This document shows, one piece after another, positions 1 through 6,009 of a stretch of 7,660 nucleotides of DNA. The number at the start of each line of letters is the position of its first letter. Positions within the stretch are counted from its first letter, which is position 1. The notes beneath the pieces were generated by a model, which was not told the origin of the DNA, made no database searches, and worked only from the letters and a program-made list of their open reading frames with translations. The position numbers and the translations under genes are program-made. Source of the DNA: Alphaproteobacteria bacterium (GTDB taxonomy: Bacteria; Pseudomonadota; Alphaproteobacteria; Geminicoccales; Geminicoccaceae); contig JALSGW010000423.1 of assembly GCA_026982585.1 (NCBI GenBank), positions 1 through 7,660 on the forward strand, in the 5' to 3' direction.

Positions 1-196
1 CCGGCCGATTTCCGCATGCCGCCCTTACTTGCGCCCTTGGGACGGCGTTTTCGGGTTTTCGGACCGCGGCTTACGGGCTGTGCGTGTCGGCGCGTGCGAT
101 CGCCCGGGATCGGGTTTGGATCTCCCGCACCCTTCCCCGGTTGGGAACGCCGGATGGCGCCTGCCCGCCGGCTTTCCTCGCCAGCCGGCTTCGGGT
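1..196. other. Non-coding left edge, no gene recognised
   Basis: This stretch lies downstream of the XRE regulator's stop codon. Its open frames show no recognisable protein and look like GC-driven shadows. The only structure I see is a pair of GCCGGC hexamers at 167-172 and 184-189, which could form a 6-bp stem with an 11-nt loop. No T-run follows on either strand, so I do not call it a terminator. A gene entering from the left edge cannot be excluded. Confidence 0.5.
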
Positions 197-628
197 CTAT
201 TCGCTTCCCCCGTCGCCGCCGGCGGCGAGCGCCCGGGCGAGCTGGCACAGGGCCTCCTGCTGGCGCCGGCTCGGGATGTTCGTGAAATTGCGCGCGAGGT
301 CGAGCAGCATGCGCTGGGCCGGCGTCAGTTCGCTCTCGCGCGGCCGCTCCTGCCCTTCCTCCTCGAGCCCCTCGTAGAAATAGCCCACGTCGACGCCGAG
401 CGCCTTGGCGATCTGGTAGAGGCGACCGGCGGAGATGCGATTGATGCCGGTCTCGTACTTGTGCGCCTGCTGGTAGGTGACCCCGATCAGCTCCGCCATC
501 TGCTGCTGGGTGAGTCCCAGCATGATGCGGCGCTGTCGGATCCGCATGCTGACATACTGGTCGACGTCCAGGGCGCGATGCCGCGCGCGGACGCTCGGTG
601 CGATCAGCCCGTCGGCGAGTTGCTTCAT
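197..628 (-). CDS. XRE-family helix-turn-helix transcriptional regulator
   Basis: A 143-aa DNA-binding protein with one N-terminal helix-turn-helix domain of the Cro/CI (XRE) type at about residues 25-85. Seen in the sequence: the scaffold helix QQQMAELIGV (41-50), the recognition helix TYQQAHKYETG (51-61), then INRISAGRLYQIAKALGV, which is typical of this domain. An acidic linker (88-100) leads to a helical tail (101-136) that ends the protein as in the small alphaproteobacterial single-domain XRE regulators, many of about 140 aa. The frame stays open upstream to a TTG at 736 and an ATG at 676. I chose the ATG at 628 because it gives the family's usual length and the upstream residues look unlike protein. 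Its ribosome site (GGGGA) is poor, so 676 remains possible. The tail gives no hint of a ligand pocket. Targets are unknown, and autoregulation is plausible given the AT-rich repeats upstream. Confidence 0.88.
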   Translation of the reverse strand: MKQLADGLIAPSVRARHRALDVDQYVSMRIRQRRIMLGLTQQQMAELIGVTYQQAHKYETGINRISAGRLYQIAKALGVDVGYFYEGLEEEGQERPRESELTPAQRMLLDLARNFTNIPSRRQQEALCQLARALAAGGDGGSE

Positions 629-703
629 GATCCCCGTGGCCCACCCGCTTGATGGCTTGTCGGAAACCGCTTCCATCGGTCCACTCGGCCGGGAGTCGCA
701 GCT

Positions 704-740
704 AAAATACCGGCAAAATTTTTCGTTTTCCAGCAAAAAA
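704..740 (-). promoter_or_regulatory. Putative promoter/operator island of the XRE gene
   Basis: An AT-rich island in otherwise very GC-rich DNA, placed before the XRE gene. On the minus strand TGGAAA (732-727) and TATTTT (709-704) are separated by 17 bp and match the -35 and -10 consensus at four of six bases each. This would start a transcript near 697. The 8-bp palindrome AAAATTTT (715-722) sits in the spacer. GCAAAA occurs at 713-718 and 733-738, exactly 20 bp apart, on the same helix face. Such repeats could be regulator-binding sites, possibly for the XRE protein itself. The match is moderate and untested. The rest of the 629-858 intergenic region shows no gene or clear terminator. Confidence 0.4.
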
Positions 741-858
741 GCGACGGTCTCCTCAACTTTCGAGCGATAGCCCGCATGGCGCCCCTTCCTTGGGCCGCCT
801 TCCGCCCGGTGCCGCGGTCATCCCGCGCGGGCGACGCTGGCAACGCTCTCACCCGCCC

Positions 859-2595
859 TCAGGGCCCGGCCTCAGGATCCGCCGCTCCGGCCCCCGCCCT
901 GTCCGGATGGGAGGATGCGGCCTCCTGCTCCCGCCGCCTTCCGCGTCCCGCCTCCCGGATGGCGCTCAGGGATTCCCGGGTGGTGATGGCCTCGGGGTCG
1001 ATCAACAGATGCAGAAGCGCAGGTCCGTCGCTGCGCTGGGCCTCCCTGAAGGCATCGCGGAACTCGTCCCCGCTCGCCACCCGTGCACCGTAGGCGCCGT
1101 AGGCGCGCGCCCAGGCGGCGAAGTCCGGATTGACGAGCTCCGTCCCCACCACCCGGTCCGGGAAGCGTCGTTCCTGATGCATGCGGATGGTGCCGTACAT
1201 GCCGTTGTCCAGCAGCACCACCCGCACGGCGAGCCCGTTCGCGCAGGCGGTGCCGAATTCCTGGAGCGTCATCTGGAAGTCGCCGTCCCCGCTCCAGCAG
1301 ATCACCTCCCGCTCGGGGTGGAGGAGCTTGGCGGCGATGGCCGCGGGCAGCGCGTAGCCCATCGATCCGGAACGGGGCGCGAGCTGGCTGCGGTAGCCGG
1401 AGAAGCGGAAGTAGCGGTGGATCCAGCCGCTGAAATTGCCGGCCCCGTGGCACAGCAGCGCCCGTTCGCCCAACTGCTCGCAAAGCCAGCGCACGACCTC
1501 GCCGGGGTGGATGCGGCCCGGTGCCGGGTCCGGCCGCCCGCTCCAGCGCAGCCACCGCTCCCTGAGGGCGCGGGTGCGCGCGCTCCAGGGCCGTGCCGCC
1601 GGCGGCTCCGTGGCCGCGAGCCGGGCCAGCAGAGGAGCCGGGTGGGCGGCCAGGGGGTATTCGGCCTGCAGCACGCCGCCCGGCACGTCCGGATCGGGAT
1701 GGGCATGCAGGAGCCGCTGGCGCGGGGCGGGAGCCTCGAGGATGGCGAATCCGCCCGCGGTGATTTCGTCGATGCGGCTTCCCACCACCAGCACCACATC
1801 GGCATCCCGCACCGCCTGCACCAGCTCGGGATCCGGCGCCAGATTGAGATCGCCCACATAGCAGGGATGGCGGTTATCGAGATAGTCCTGACAGCGGAAG
1901 GCGGCCACCACCGGCAGCTCCCAGGCCTCGGCCCATGCGGCGAGGGCGCGCGCCGCCGCTTGGCTCCACGCGCCGCCGCCCACGATCACAACCGGCCTTG
2001 TGGCCGCGGCGATGCGGCCTGCGAGCTCGGCCACCTGTTCCGCCGAAGGCACGAGTTCCGCGCTCCGCACCGGCGCGAGCGTCGGAGTCGGGCAAGGGGC
2101 TGCCAGCACGTCCTCCGGAAGCGCCAGCACCACCGGTCCCGCCCGCCCCGAGGAAGCGAGATGGAGCGCCCGATGCACATATTCGGGAAGCCGGTCCGGG
2201 CATTCCACCCGGAAGGCCGCCTTGGCGAGCGGCTGGAACCACCGTTCCTGATCCACCTCCTGGAAGGCGTCCCGGTGGCGCTGCGCCCGCTCCACGTCCC
2301 CCACCAGCAGCACCATGGGGGTCTCGTCCTGCCGGGCCACATGCACGCCGGCGCAGGCATTGGCGGCCCCCGGCCCCCGGGTGACCAGGGCGATGCCCGG
2401 CCGCCCGGTGAGCTTGCCGTAGGCCTCGGCCATCATGCTCACCCCGCCTTCCTGGCGGCCGGTCACAAGGCGCGGGCCGTCTCCGTCGGCGAATGCGTCG
2501 AGCAGGGGGAGAAAGCTCTCCCCCGGCACCTGGAACACCAGCTCGACCCGATTCGCCCGCAGTTGCTCGAAGACCGCCCGGCCGCCGTGGCGCAT
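859..2595 (-). CDS. Thiamine-diphosphate-dependent enzyme, acetolactate synthase-like
   Basis: A 578-aa protein with the three-domain architecture of acetolactate synthase/pyruvate oxidase-type ThDP enzymes, which cleave or join carbon-carbon bonds next to a carbonyl. The N-terminal pyrimidine-binding domain (about 1-165) carries the catalytic glutamate E49 in GRQEGG, then AEAYGKLTGRPG and TRGPGAANA. A central domain spans about 185-330. The C-terminal cofactor domain (about 365-545) has SMGYALPAA (411-419) and the metal/diphosphate motif from GDGD (436-439) to DNGMYG (463-468). The usual NN pair reads DN, but the second, metal-binding Asn (N464) is kept. Residues 551-578 are an Arg/Glu/Ala/Gly-rich tail beyond the usual end. 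The ATG at 2595 lies 14 nt after the dehydrogenase stop, with GGAAG (2607-2603) 7 nt upstream, so the two genes are probably co-transcribed. The same frame is open far upstream, but that part is a shadow of the dehydrogenase. No ilvN-type regulatory subunit is adjacent, so true valine/isoleucine synthase activity is doubtful. The substrate is unknown. Confidence 0.9.
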   Translation of the reverse strand: MRHGGRAVFEQLRANRVELVFQVPGESFLPLLDAFADGDGPRLVTGRQEGGVSMMAEAYGKLTGRPGIALVTRGPGAANACAGVHVARQDETPMVLLVGDVERAQRHRDAFQEVDQERWFQPLAKAAFRVECPDRLPEYVHRALHLASSGRAGPVVLALPEDVLAAPCPTPTLAPVRSAELVPSAEQVAELAGRIAAATRPVVIVGGGAWSQAAARALAAWAEAWELPVVAAFRCQDYLDNRHPCYVGDLNLAPDPELVQAVRDADVVLVVGSRIDEITAGGFAILEAPAPRQRLLHAHPDPDVPGGVLQAEYPLAAHPAPLLARLAATEPPAARPWSARTRALRERWLRWSGRPDPAPGRIHPGEVVRWLCEQLGERALLCHGAGNFSGWIHRYFRFSGYRSQLAPRSGSMGYALPAAIAAKLLHPEREVICWSGDGDFQMTLQEFGTACANGLAVRVVLLDNGMYGTIRMHQERRFPDRVVGTELVNPDFAAWARAYGAYGARVASGDEFRDAFREAQRSDGPALLHLLIDPEAITTRESLSAIREAGRGRRREQEAASSHPDRAGAGAADPEAGP

Positions 2596-2609
2596 CACCC
2601 TTCTTCCGC

Positions 2610-3371
2610 TCAGCGGGCGGCCATCCGCAGCCCGCCGTCCAGACGCAGCGTACAACCGTTGATCATGGGATTGGCCACCACCTCCCGCACCAGGCGCGCG
2701 AACTCCTCGGGCCGGCCGAAGCGGTGTGGGAACACCAGGCTCTCGCGCAGCGCCTCCTGCACCTTCTCCGGCATGCCCAGGAGCAAGGGGGTTGCGAACA
2801 ACCCCGGCGCCACCGCCACCACCCGGATGCCGTAGGCGGCGAGCTCCCGCGCCGCGGGCAGGGTCAGGGCCACCACCCCGCCCTTGGAGGCGGCATAGGC
2901 GGCCTGCCCGATCTGACCTTCGAAGGCGGCGATCGAGGCGGTGTTGACGATCACCCCCCGCTCGCCGTCCTCGAGCGGCGCAAGATCGCGCATCCGCGCG
3001 GCGGCGAGCCGGAGCAGATTGAAGGTGCCGATGAGATTGACCTGCACCACCTCGGCAAAGGCCTCGAGCGGCATCGGTCCGCTGCGTCCGACGATCCGCG
3101 CCGCGGGCGCGATGCCGGCGCACTGGACCAGGATGCGGGGCGCGCCGTGCCGTTCCGCGATCCGTGCGAGGGCCTCTTCGGCGGCCTTGGCGTCGCTCAC
3201 ATCGACCGCGATCCCGACGCCGCCGATCTCCTCCGCCAGCCGCTCCGCGCCTTTTTGGTCGCGATCGCAGACCACCACCCGGGCACCCTCGGCGGCGAGC
3301 AGGCGCGCAGTCGCCGCCCCCAGGCCCGAGGCGCCCCCGCTCACCACCGCCACCGTTCCCTCGATGCGCAT
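2610..3371 (-). CDS. Short-chain dehydrogenase, 3-hydroxyacyl-CoA dehydrogenase type II-like
   Basis: A complete 253-aa classical short-chain dehydrogenase/reductase with one Rossmann domain. Visible motifs are the cofactor glycine motif SGGASGLG (11-18), D36 at the end of strand 2 (predicting NAD+ over NADP+), QCAG (83-86) in place of NNAG, structural N112, and catalytic S146, Y159 and K163 in the YxxxK motif. The stretches NTASIAAFEGQIGQAAY (143-159) and APGLFATPLL (188-197), and the end LRLDGGLRM, closely resemble HSD17B10/type II 3-hydroxyacyl-CoA dehydrogenase. That family oxidises 3-hydroxyacyl-CoA or 2-methyl-3-hydroxybutyryl-CoA in fatty-acid and isoleucine breakdown. The ATG at 3371 is fixed by a strong ribosome site 8 nt upstream. 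The gene starts 55 nt after subunit b of ATP synthase and is followed by a ThDP enzyme. I see no separate promoter in the gap, so it may be read through from the F0 operon. The family is well supported, the exact substrate is not. Confidence 0.93.
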   Translation of the reverse strand: MRIEGTVAVVSGGASGLGAATARLLAAEGARVVVCDRDQKGAERLAEEIGGVGIAVDVSDAKAAEEALARIAERHGAPRILVQCAGIAPAARIVGRSGPMPLEAFAEVVQVNLIGTFNLLRLAAARMRDLAPLEDGERGVIVNTASIAAFEGQIGQAAYAASKGGVVALTLPAARELAAYGIRVVAVAPGLFATPLLLGMPEKVQEALRESLVFPHRFGRPEEFARLVREVVANPMINGCTLRLDGGLRMAAR

Positions 3372-3379
3372 CGCCCGCG

Positions 3380-3386
3380 CCTCCTT
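3380..3386 (-). promoter_or_regulatory. Strong Shine-Dalgarno site of the dehydrogenase
   Basis: AAGGAGG on the minus strand, 8 nt before the ATG at 3371. It is a full match to the anti-Shine-Dalgarno core and the best ribosome site I find in the window. It fixes the start codon and suggests efficient, independent initiation of the dehydrogenase. Confidence 0.8.
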
Positions 3387-3406
3387 CGGGTGCGTCGCTG
3401 GGTCGA

Positions 3407-3424
3407 GCGCGCCCGCGGGCGCGC
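3407..3424. repeat. Perfect 18-bp GC palindrome after atpF
   Basis: GCGCGCCCGCGGGCGCGC-type inverted repeat with perfect symmetry over 3407-3424 (centre 3415/3416; the outermost pair is G3407-C3424). It starts 2 nt past the stop codon of subunit b and lies 35 nt before the dehydrogenase start. In RNA it could form a GC hairpin with a small loop that slows transcription or protects the 3' end of the F0 message. No U-run follows, so it is not a standard Rho-independent terminator. Chance alternation of G and C in such GC-rich DNA is a real alternative. Confidence 0.45.
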
Positions 3425-3426
3425 GC

Positions 3427-3900
3427 TCAGTGCAGTTTCTGGACCACCTCCTCCACCGCCTGCTCCAGGATGCGCTTGCCCTTGGCCGTATCGATCCGGC
3501 TGCGCAACACCTGTCCGGTGGCGGCGGCGGCGAGCTCGGCCGCCCTTTGCCGCAATTCGGCGACCGCCCGAGCCTCCTCCTGAGCGATACGCTCTTCGGC
3601 CTGCTGGCTGCGCCGCGCCACCAGCGCCTCCAGCTGCGCGCGCGTCTGTTGCTCGAGGCGACGGCGCTCCGCCTCGGCCCGCTCCACGATCTCCCGGGCG
3701 AGCCGTTCGCCCTCCTCCAGCTGCTGCTGCTGTCGGGCCAAAAGCAGCTTGGCCTCCTCGTGCAAGCGCTCGGCCTCCTCGAGTTCCGCCCGGATCTTGG
3801 CGGCCCGGGCGTCGAGAGCGGGCAGCGCCCTGGTCCGGAGCGGCTTCCAGATCGCCGCCAGGAAGATCAGGAGCGCGATCAGAAGCCACAGTTCCTTCAT
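3427..3900 (-). CDS. ATP synthase F0 subunit b
   Basis: A 157-aa peripheral-stalk subunit that would tie the membrane sector to F1 and resist rotor torque. One N-terminal membrane helix (about 3-19) is followed by a basic stretch (KPLRTR, 19-24). A long charged coiled coil then runs from about 25 to 125, rich in Ala, Glu, Arg and Gln (for example RQQQQLEEGERLARE). The tail from about 126 (TGQVLRSRID...) ends QKLH and would contact subunit delta of F1. Length matches the family (about 155-165). Its ATG overlaps the stop of b' in the sequence ATGA, a 4-nt overlap that usually couples translation. This fits a 1:1 b/b' heterodimer. It is the last F0 gene, and no F1 gene follows. The call as b rather than b' rests on its position after b' and its short N-terminus. 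Confidence 0.93.
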   Translation of the reverse strand: MKELWLLIALLIFLAAIWKPLRTRALPALDARAAKIRAELEEAERLHEEAKLLLARQQQQLEEGERLAREIVERAEAERRRLEQQTRAQLEALVARRSQQAEERIAQEEARAVAELRQRAAELAAAATGQVLRSRIDTAKGKRILEQAVEEVVQKLH

Positions 3901-4493
3901 GCCTCGACCCTCGCCTCGCCCGCCTGCCGCACCGCCGCGAGCGCATCGCGCTTGCTCAGGCGAATTCCGGCAAGGCGCAGCACCGCCGCCTGCACCGCCT
4001 CGGCCGCCGCCTCATCGAGCCGCGCGAGCGCCCGCTCCCGGGCGGCGGCGATACGGGCCTCCGCTTCCCGCAGCCGGGCGGCGAGTTCCCGCTCCAACTC
4101 CGCCTGCCGCCGCGCCGACTCCTCCTGGAGCCGTTCCTGGCTCTCCCGCAGCAGCCTCTGGGCCTGCTGTTGGGCGGCGGCGATGCGGGCCTGGTGCCGC
4201 TTGAGCAGCTCCTCCGCCTCCTCCCGCAGCCGGGCCGCCTGGTCCAGGGCGCGGGCGATGCGATCCTGGCGGGCTTCCAGGATCTCCGCCACCCGCGGCA
4301 GCGCCTTGCGGCTCATGAGGTAGAAGAGCACCGCATAGGCCACCACCAGCCAGAAGATCTGACTCGGGAAGCTGGTGACGTCGAATTGGGGCAGCCCCCC
4401 CTCACCCTTGTCCTCGGCGGCCCAGAGGACGGTATCGGCGAGGATCACCCCGCCCGCCGCCAGCAGTCCGGCCAGAAGTCCCCGGCGTGCCAT
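3897..4493 (-). CDS. ATP synthase F0 subunit b'
   Basis: A second, diverged b-type stalk subunit, as found in alphaproteobacteria, cyanobacteria and chloroplasts, where b and b' form a heterodimer. From the ATG at 4493 it has 198 aa. It opens with a hydrophobic, signal-like segment (about 3-24), then an acidic linker and PQFDVTSFPSQIFWL (35-49), a hallmark of b' just before the membrane helix (about 43-60). A coiled coil rich in Arg, Glu and Ala covers about 70-170. The C-terminus overlaps the start of b by 4 nt. The frame is open back to 4562, overlapping atpE, with other ATGs at 4505 and 4562. I prefer 4493 because GGGGA sits 5 nt before it, whereas the site before 4505 is too close. The extra N-terminal segment might be a cleaved signal peptide or a second membrane anchor. 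Confidence 0.9.
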   Translation of the reverse strand: MARRGLLAGLLAAGGVILADTVLWAAEDKGEGGLPQFDVTSFPSQIFWLVVAYAVLFYLMSRKALPRVAEILEARQDRIARALDQAARLREEAEELLKRHQARIAAAQQQAQRLLRESQERLQEESARRQAELERELAARLREAEARIAAARERALARLDEAAAEAVQAAVLRLAGIRLSKRDALAAVRQAGEARVEA

Positions 4494-4554
4494 GGCGTTC
4501 CCCATCTCCCCGGGGCCGGCGCGGCCGCGCCGCCGCGCCCGGACCCAAAGCAGC

Positions 4555-4779
4555 TCAGACAAACAACACCAAAAAGGCGATCAAGAGCGCGAACAGCCCC
4601 ACCGCCTCCACGAGCGCGAAGCCGATGATGGCGAAAGGAAACACCCGCGGCTGCACCGAGGGGTTGCGGCCGACGGTGGCGATCAGGTTGGAGAAGATGT
4701 TGCCGATGCCGATCCCCACCCCGAACAGGGCGATGGTGGCCAGGCCCGCTCCGATCATGCGCGCAGCTTCGGTCTCCAT
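4555..4779 (-). CDS. ATP synthase F0 subunit c (proton-binding rotor ring)
   Basis: A complete 74-aa hairpin of two membrane helices, one copy of the rotor ring that carries protons across the membrane. Helix 1 (about 8-33) holds the tight-packing glycine pattern GVGIGIGN (20-27). The polar loop RNPSVQP (38-44) binds the F1 central stalk. Helix 2 (about 47-72) carries the proton-binding carboxylate E58 in GFALVEAVGLFALL. The residue after E58 is Ala, and I do not see the Gln/Glu/Ser-Thr ligand set typical of sodium-coupled rings, so proton coupling is expected. Glu rather than Asp at this site is usual in alphaproteobacteria and mitochondria. The ATG at 4779 lies 31 nt after atpB, with a GGGAG ribosome site about 10 nt upstream. 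Confidence 0.97.
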   Translation of the reverse strand: METEAARMIGAGLATIALFGVGIGIGNIFSNLIATVGRNPSVQPRVFPFAIIGFALVEAVGLFALLIAFLVLFV

Positions 4780-4810
4780 GTCTCGTCTCTCCCTTCAGAG
4801 GTGGTCCAGC

Positions 4811-5533
4811 TCAGTGCATGTAGAGCGCGTCGTGCAGGTACAGGCAGGTGAGGACGGTGAAGATGTACGCCTGCAGGAAGGCGACCACGAACTCGAAACC
4901 GGTGAGCGCCACCGTCACCGCCAGCGGCGCCACGCCGAACACCCCGAGCGCACCGATGAAGCCCACGAACACCGCGAGCATGGTGTGCCCGGCCATCATG
5001 TTGACGAACAAACGCACCGACAGGCTGATCGGGCGCACGCAATAAGACATGATCTCGATCGGCACCAACAGCGGCAGCATGATCTTGGGCGCGCCCTTGG
5101 GCACGAAAAAGCCGAGGAACCGCACCCCGTGGACCCAAAATCCCAAGGCGGTCACGCCCAGGAACACGCATATCGCCAGGAAAAACGTCACGATGATGTG
5201 GCTCGTGAAGGTGAAGATCCCCGGGATCATCCCGATGGAATTGCCGAAGAGAATAAGGAAGAACAGCGTGAAAATGTAGGGGAAGAAACGCAAGCCGTCC
5301 CTGCCGGCGTTCTCCCGCACCAGATTGGCGACGAACTCGTAGGACAGCTCCACCAGGCTCTGCAGCCGACCGGGTACCATGGCGTGCTGGCGGGTGCCGA
5401 GCATGATGAACCCGTAGGCACCGGCCACCGCGATCGCCATGGCGAGGGAGGAGTTGGTGAAACTGAGATCGACGTTGCCGACGAGAATCGGGACGATCGG
5501 TCGGATTGCGAACTGCTCGAGGGGATCCGCCAC
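4811..5533 (-). CDS. ATP synthase F0 subunit a (proton channel)
   Basis: A 240-aa polytopic membrane protein that forms the two proton half-channels against the c-ring. The essential arginine is R174 in PISLSVRLFVNMMAGH (168-183), equal to E. coli R210. H183 and E214 occupy the positions of E. coli E219 and H245, the reciprocal swap known in alphaproteobacteria and mitochondria. Q221 in LQAYIF matches E. coli Q252. Other conserved stretches are NSIGMIPG (98-105) and the membrane segments around 29-47, 87-105, 112-131, 153-165, 180-200 and 203-232. The start is a GTG at 5533, with GGAAGGGAG about 7 nt upstream and no better in-frame ATG nearby. It lies 30 nt after atpI and 31 nt before atpE, in one operon. 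It is a little shorter than E. coli a (271 aa), as usual in alphaproteobacteria. Confidence 0.97.
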   Translation of the reverse strand: MADPLEQFAIRPIVPILVGNVDLSFTNSSLAMAIAVAGAYGFIMLGTRQHAMVPGRLQSLVELSYEFVANLVRENAGRDGLRFFPYIFTLFFLILFGNSIGMIPGIFTFTSHIIVTFFLAICVFLGVTALGFWVHGVRFLGFFVPKGAPKIMLPLLVPIEIMSYCVRPISLSVRLFVNMMAGHTMLAVFVGFIGALGVFGVAPLAVTVALTGFEFVVAFLQAYIFTVLTCLYLHDALYMH

Positions 5534-5563
5534 CGCGCCACTCCCTTCCTGTCGCTCGCCCCT

Positions 5564-5920
5564 TCACCCGCGCCCGTCCGGCTCGCCTTCGGCCGGATCG
5601 TCCCCCGTCCCCGGGACCTTCCGTCCCGTCTCCCCGGCCCGGCGCAGGTCGCGGTAGGCGTTCAACAGCCCGGCGGCGCCGCCGAGGACCACGAAGAGGA
5701 CGGTGAACAGCGGCCGCAGGCCGGTCCACCCGTCCAACGCCCATCCCAGCGCGAATCCCACCAGGAACCCGGCCAGCACCTCGATGCCCGCCTGCAGCCC
5801 CAGGCCGTAGCCCGAAGGCTTGCGGTCACCGGCCTCGGGGCGCTCGCCGCCACCCGCTCGCATCCGGGCCAGCGCGGCATCGAAGCGCTCGAAGGAGGGC
5901 GGTCGCTCGTCCTGCGGCAT
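5564..5920 (-). CDS. AtpI, ATP synthase assembly protein
   Basis: A 118-aa small membrane protein at the head of the F0 operon. It belongs to the AtpI family, which helps assemble the c-ring and possibly handles Mg2+ or Ca2+. After a charged, probably cytoplasmic N-terminus (1-36) come two membrane helices (about 38-60 and 70-88). The family pattern GxxxGxxLDxxxG is visible as GFALGWALDGWTG (55-67), and GGAAGLLNAYR (80-90) closes helix 2. The tail (91-118) is hydrophilic, rich in Gly, Asp and Glu. I chose the ATG at 5920, preceded by GAGG with an 8-nt spacer. The frame extends 15 codons further to 5965, which would run into the promoter's expected transcript start. The gene is poorly conserved between species, so the call rests on the glycine pattern plus position. 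Confidence 0.9.
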   Translation of the reverse strand: MPQDERPPSFERFDAALARMRAGGGERPEAGDRKPSGYGLGLQAGIEVLAGFLVGFALGWALDGWTGLRPLFTVLFVVLGGAAGLLNAYRDLRRAGETGRKVPGTGDDPAEGEPDGRG

Positions 5921-5976
5921 CCATCCGGCCTCGCGGGCGCGGGCCCGCCGCACCCCAACCCGCAAAGGCGCGGCGC

Positions 5977-6005
5977 ACCCTAGGCGCAGCCCGCATGCCT
6001 GTCAA
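5977..6005 (-). promoter_or_regulatory. Housekeeping sigma-factor promoter of the F0 operon
   Basis: On the minus strand TTGACA (6005-6000) is a perfect -35 element. After exactly 17 bp comes TAGGGT (5982-5977), which keeps the three most important -10 bases (T1, A2, T6). Transcription would begin near 5970, leaving a leader of about 50 nt before the atpI ATG at 5920. It lies entirely in the gap after smc, so it can drive the F0 operon independently of smc. I see no activator or operator site beside it. Confidence 0.72.
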
Positions 6006-6009
6006 CTCG

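Noticed and set aside
629..736. A longer XRE protein starting at TTG 736 or ATG 676
   Set aside because: The TTG start would lie upstream of the likely transcript start, the extra residues do not resemble the family, and no better ribosome site supports them. The ATG at 676 is not fully excluded.
822..831. CCCGCGCGGG palindrome downstream of the ThDP gene as a terminator
   Set aside because: Only 10 bp without a loop or T-run, and such short GC palindromes are expected by chance here.
790..2835. 681-codon open frame on the plus strand
   Set aside because: It is antisense to the ThDP enzyme, whose motifs are intact. The translation is His/Arg/Pro/Gly-rich with no known motif.
2596..3123. A 176-residue N-terminal extension of the ThDP enzyme frame
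   Set aside because: The extension overlaps the dehydrogenase gene in another frame and is Arg/Gly/Ala-rich. The ThDP fold begins at the ATG at 2595, which has a ribosome site.
2493..4628. 711-codon open frame on the plus strand
   Set aside because: It lies antisense to the dehydrogenase and F0 stalk genes, has a Pro/Arg/Ala/His-rich composition and shows no recognisable domain. GC-rich DNA makes stop codons rare in this antisense frame.
4487..5983. 498-codon plus-strand frame over the F0 genes
   Set aside because: It is antisense to atpE, atpB and atpI, all unmistakable. The His/Glu/Asp-rich translation mirrors hydrophobic membrane codons read backwards.
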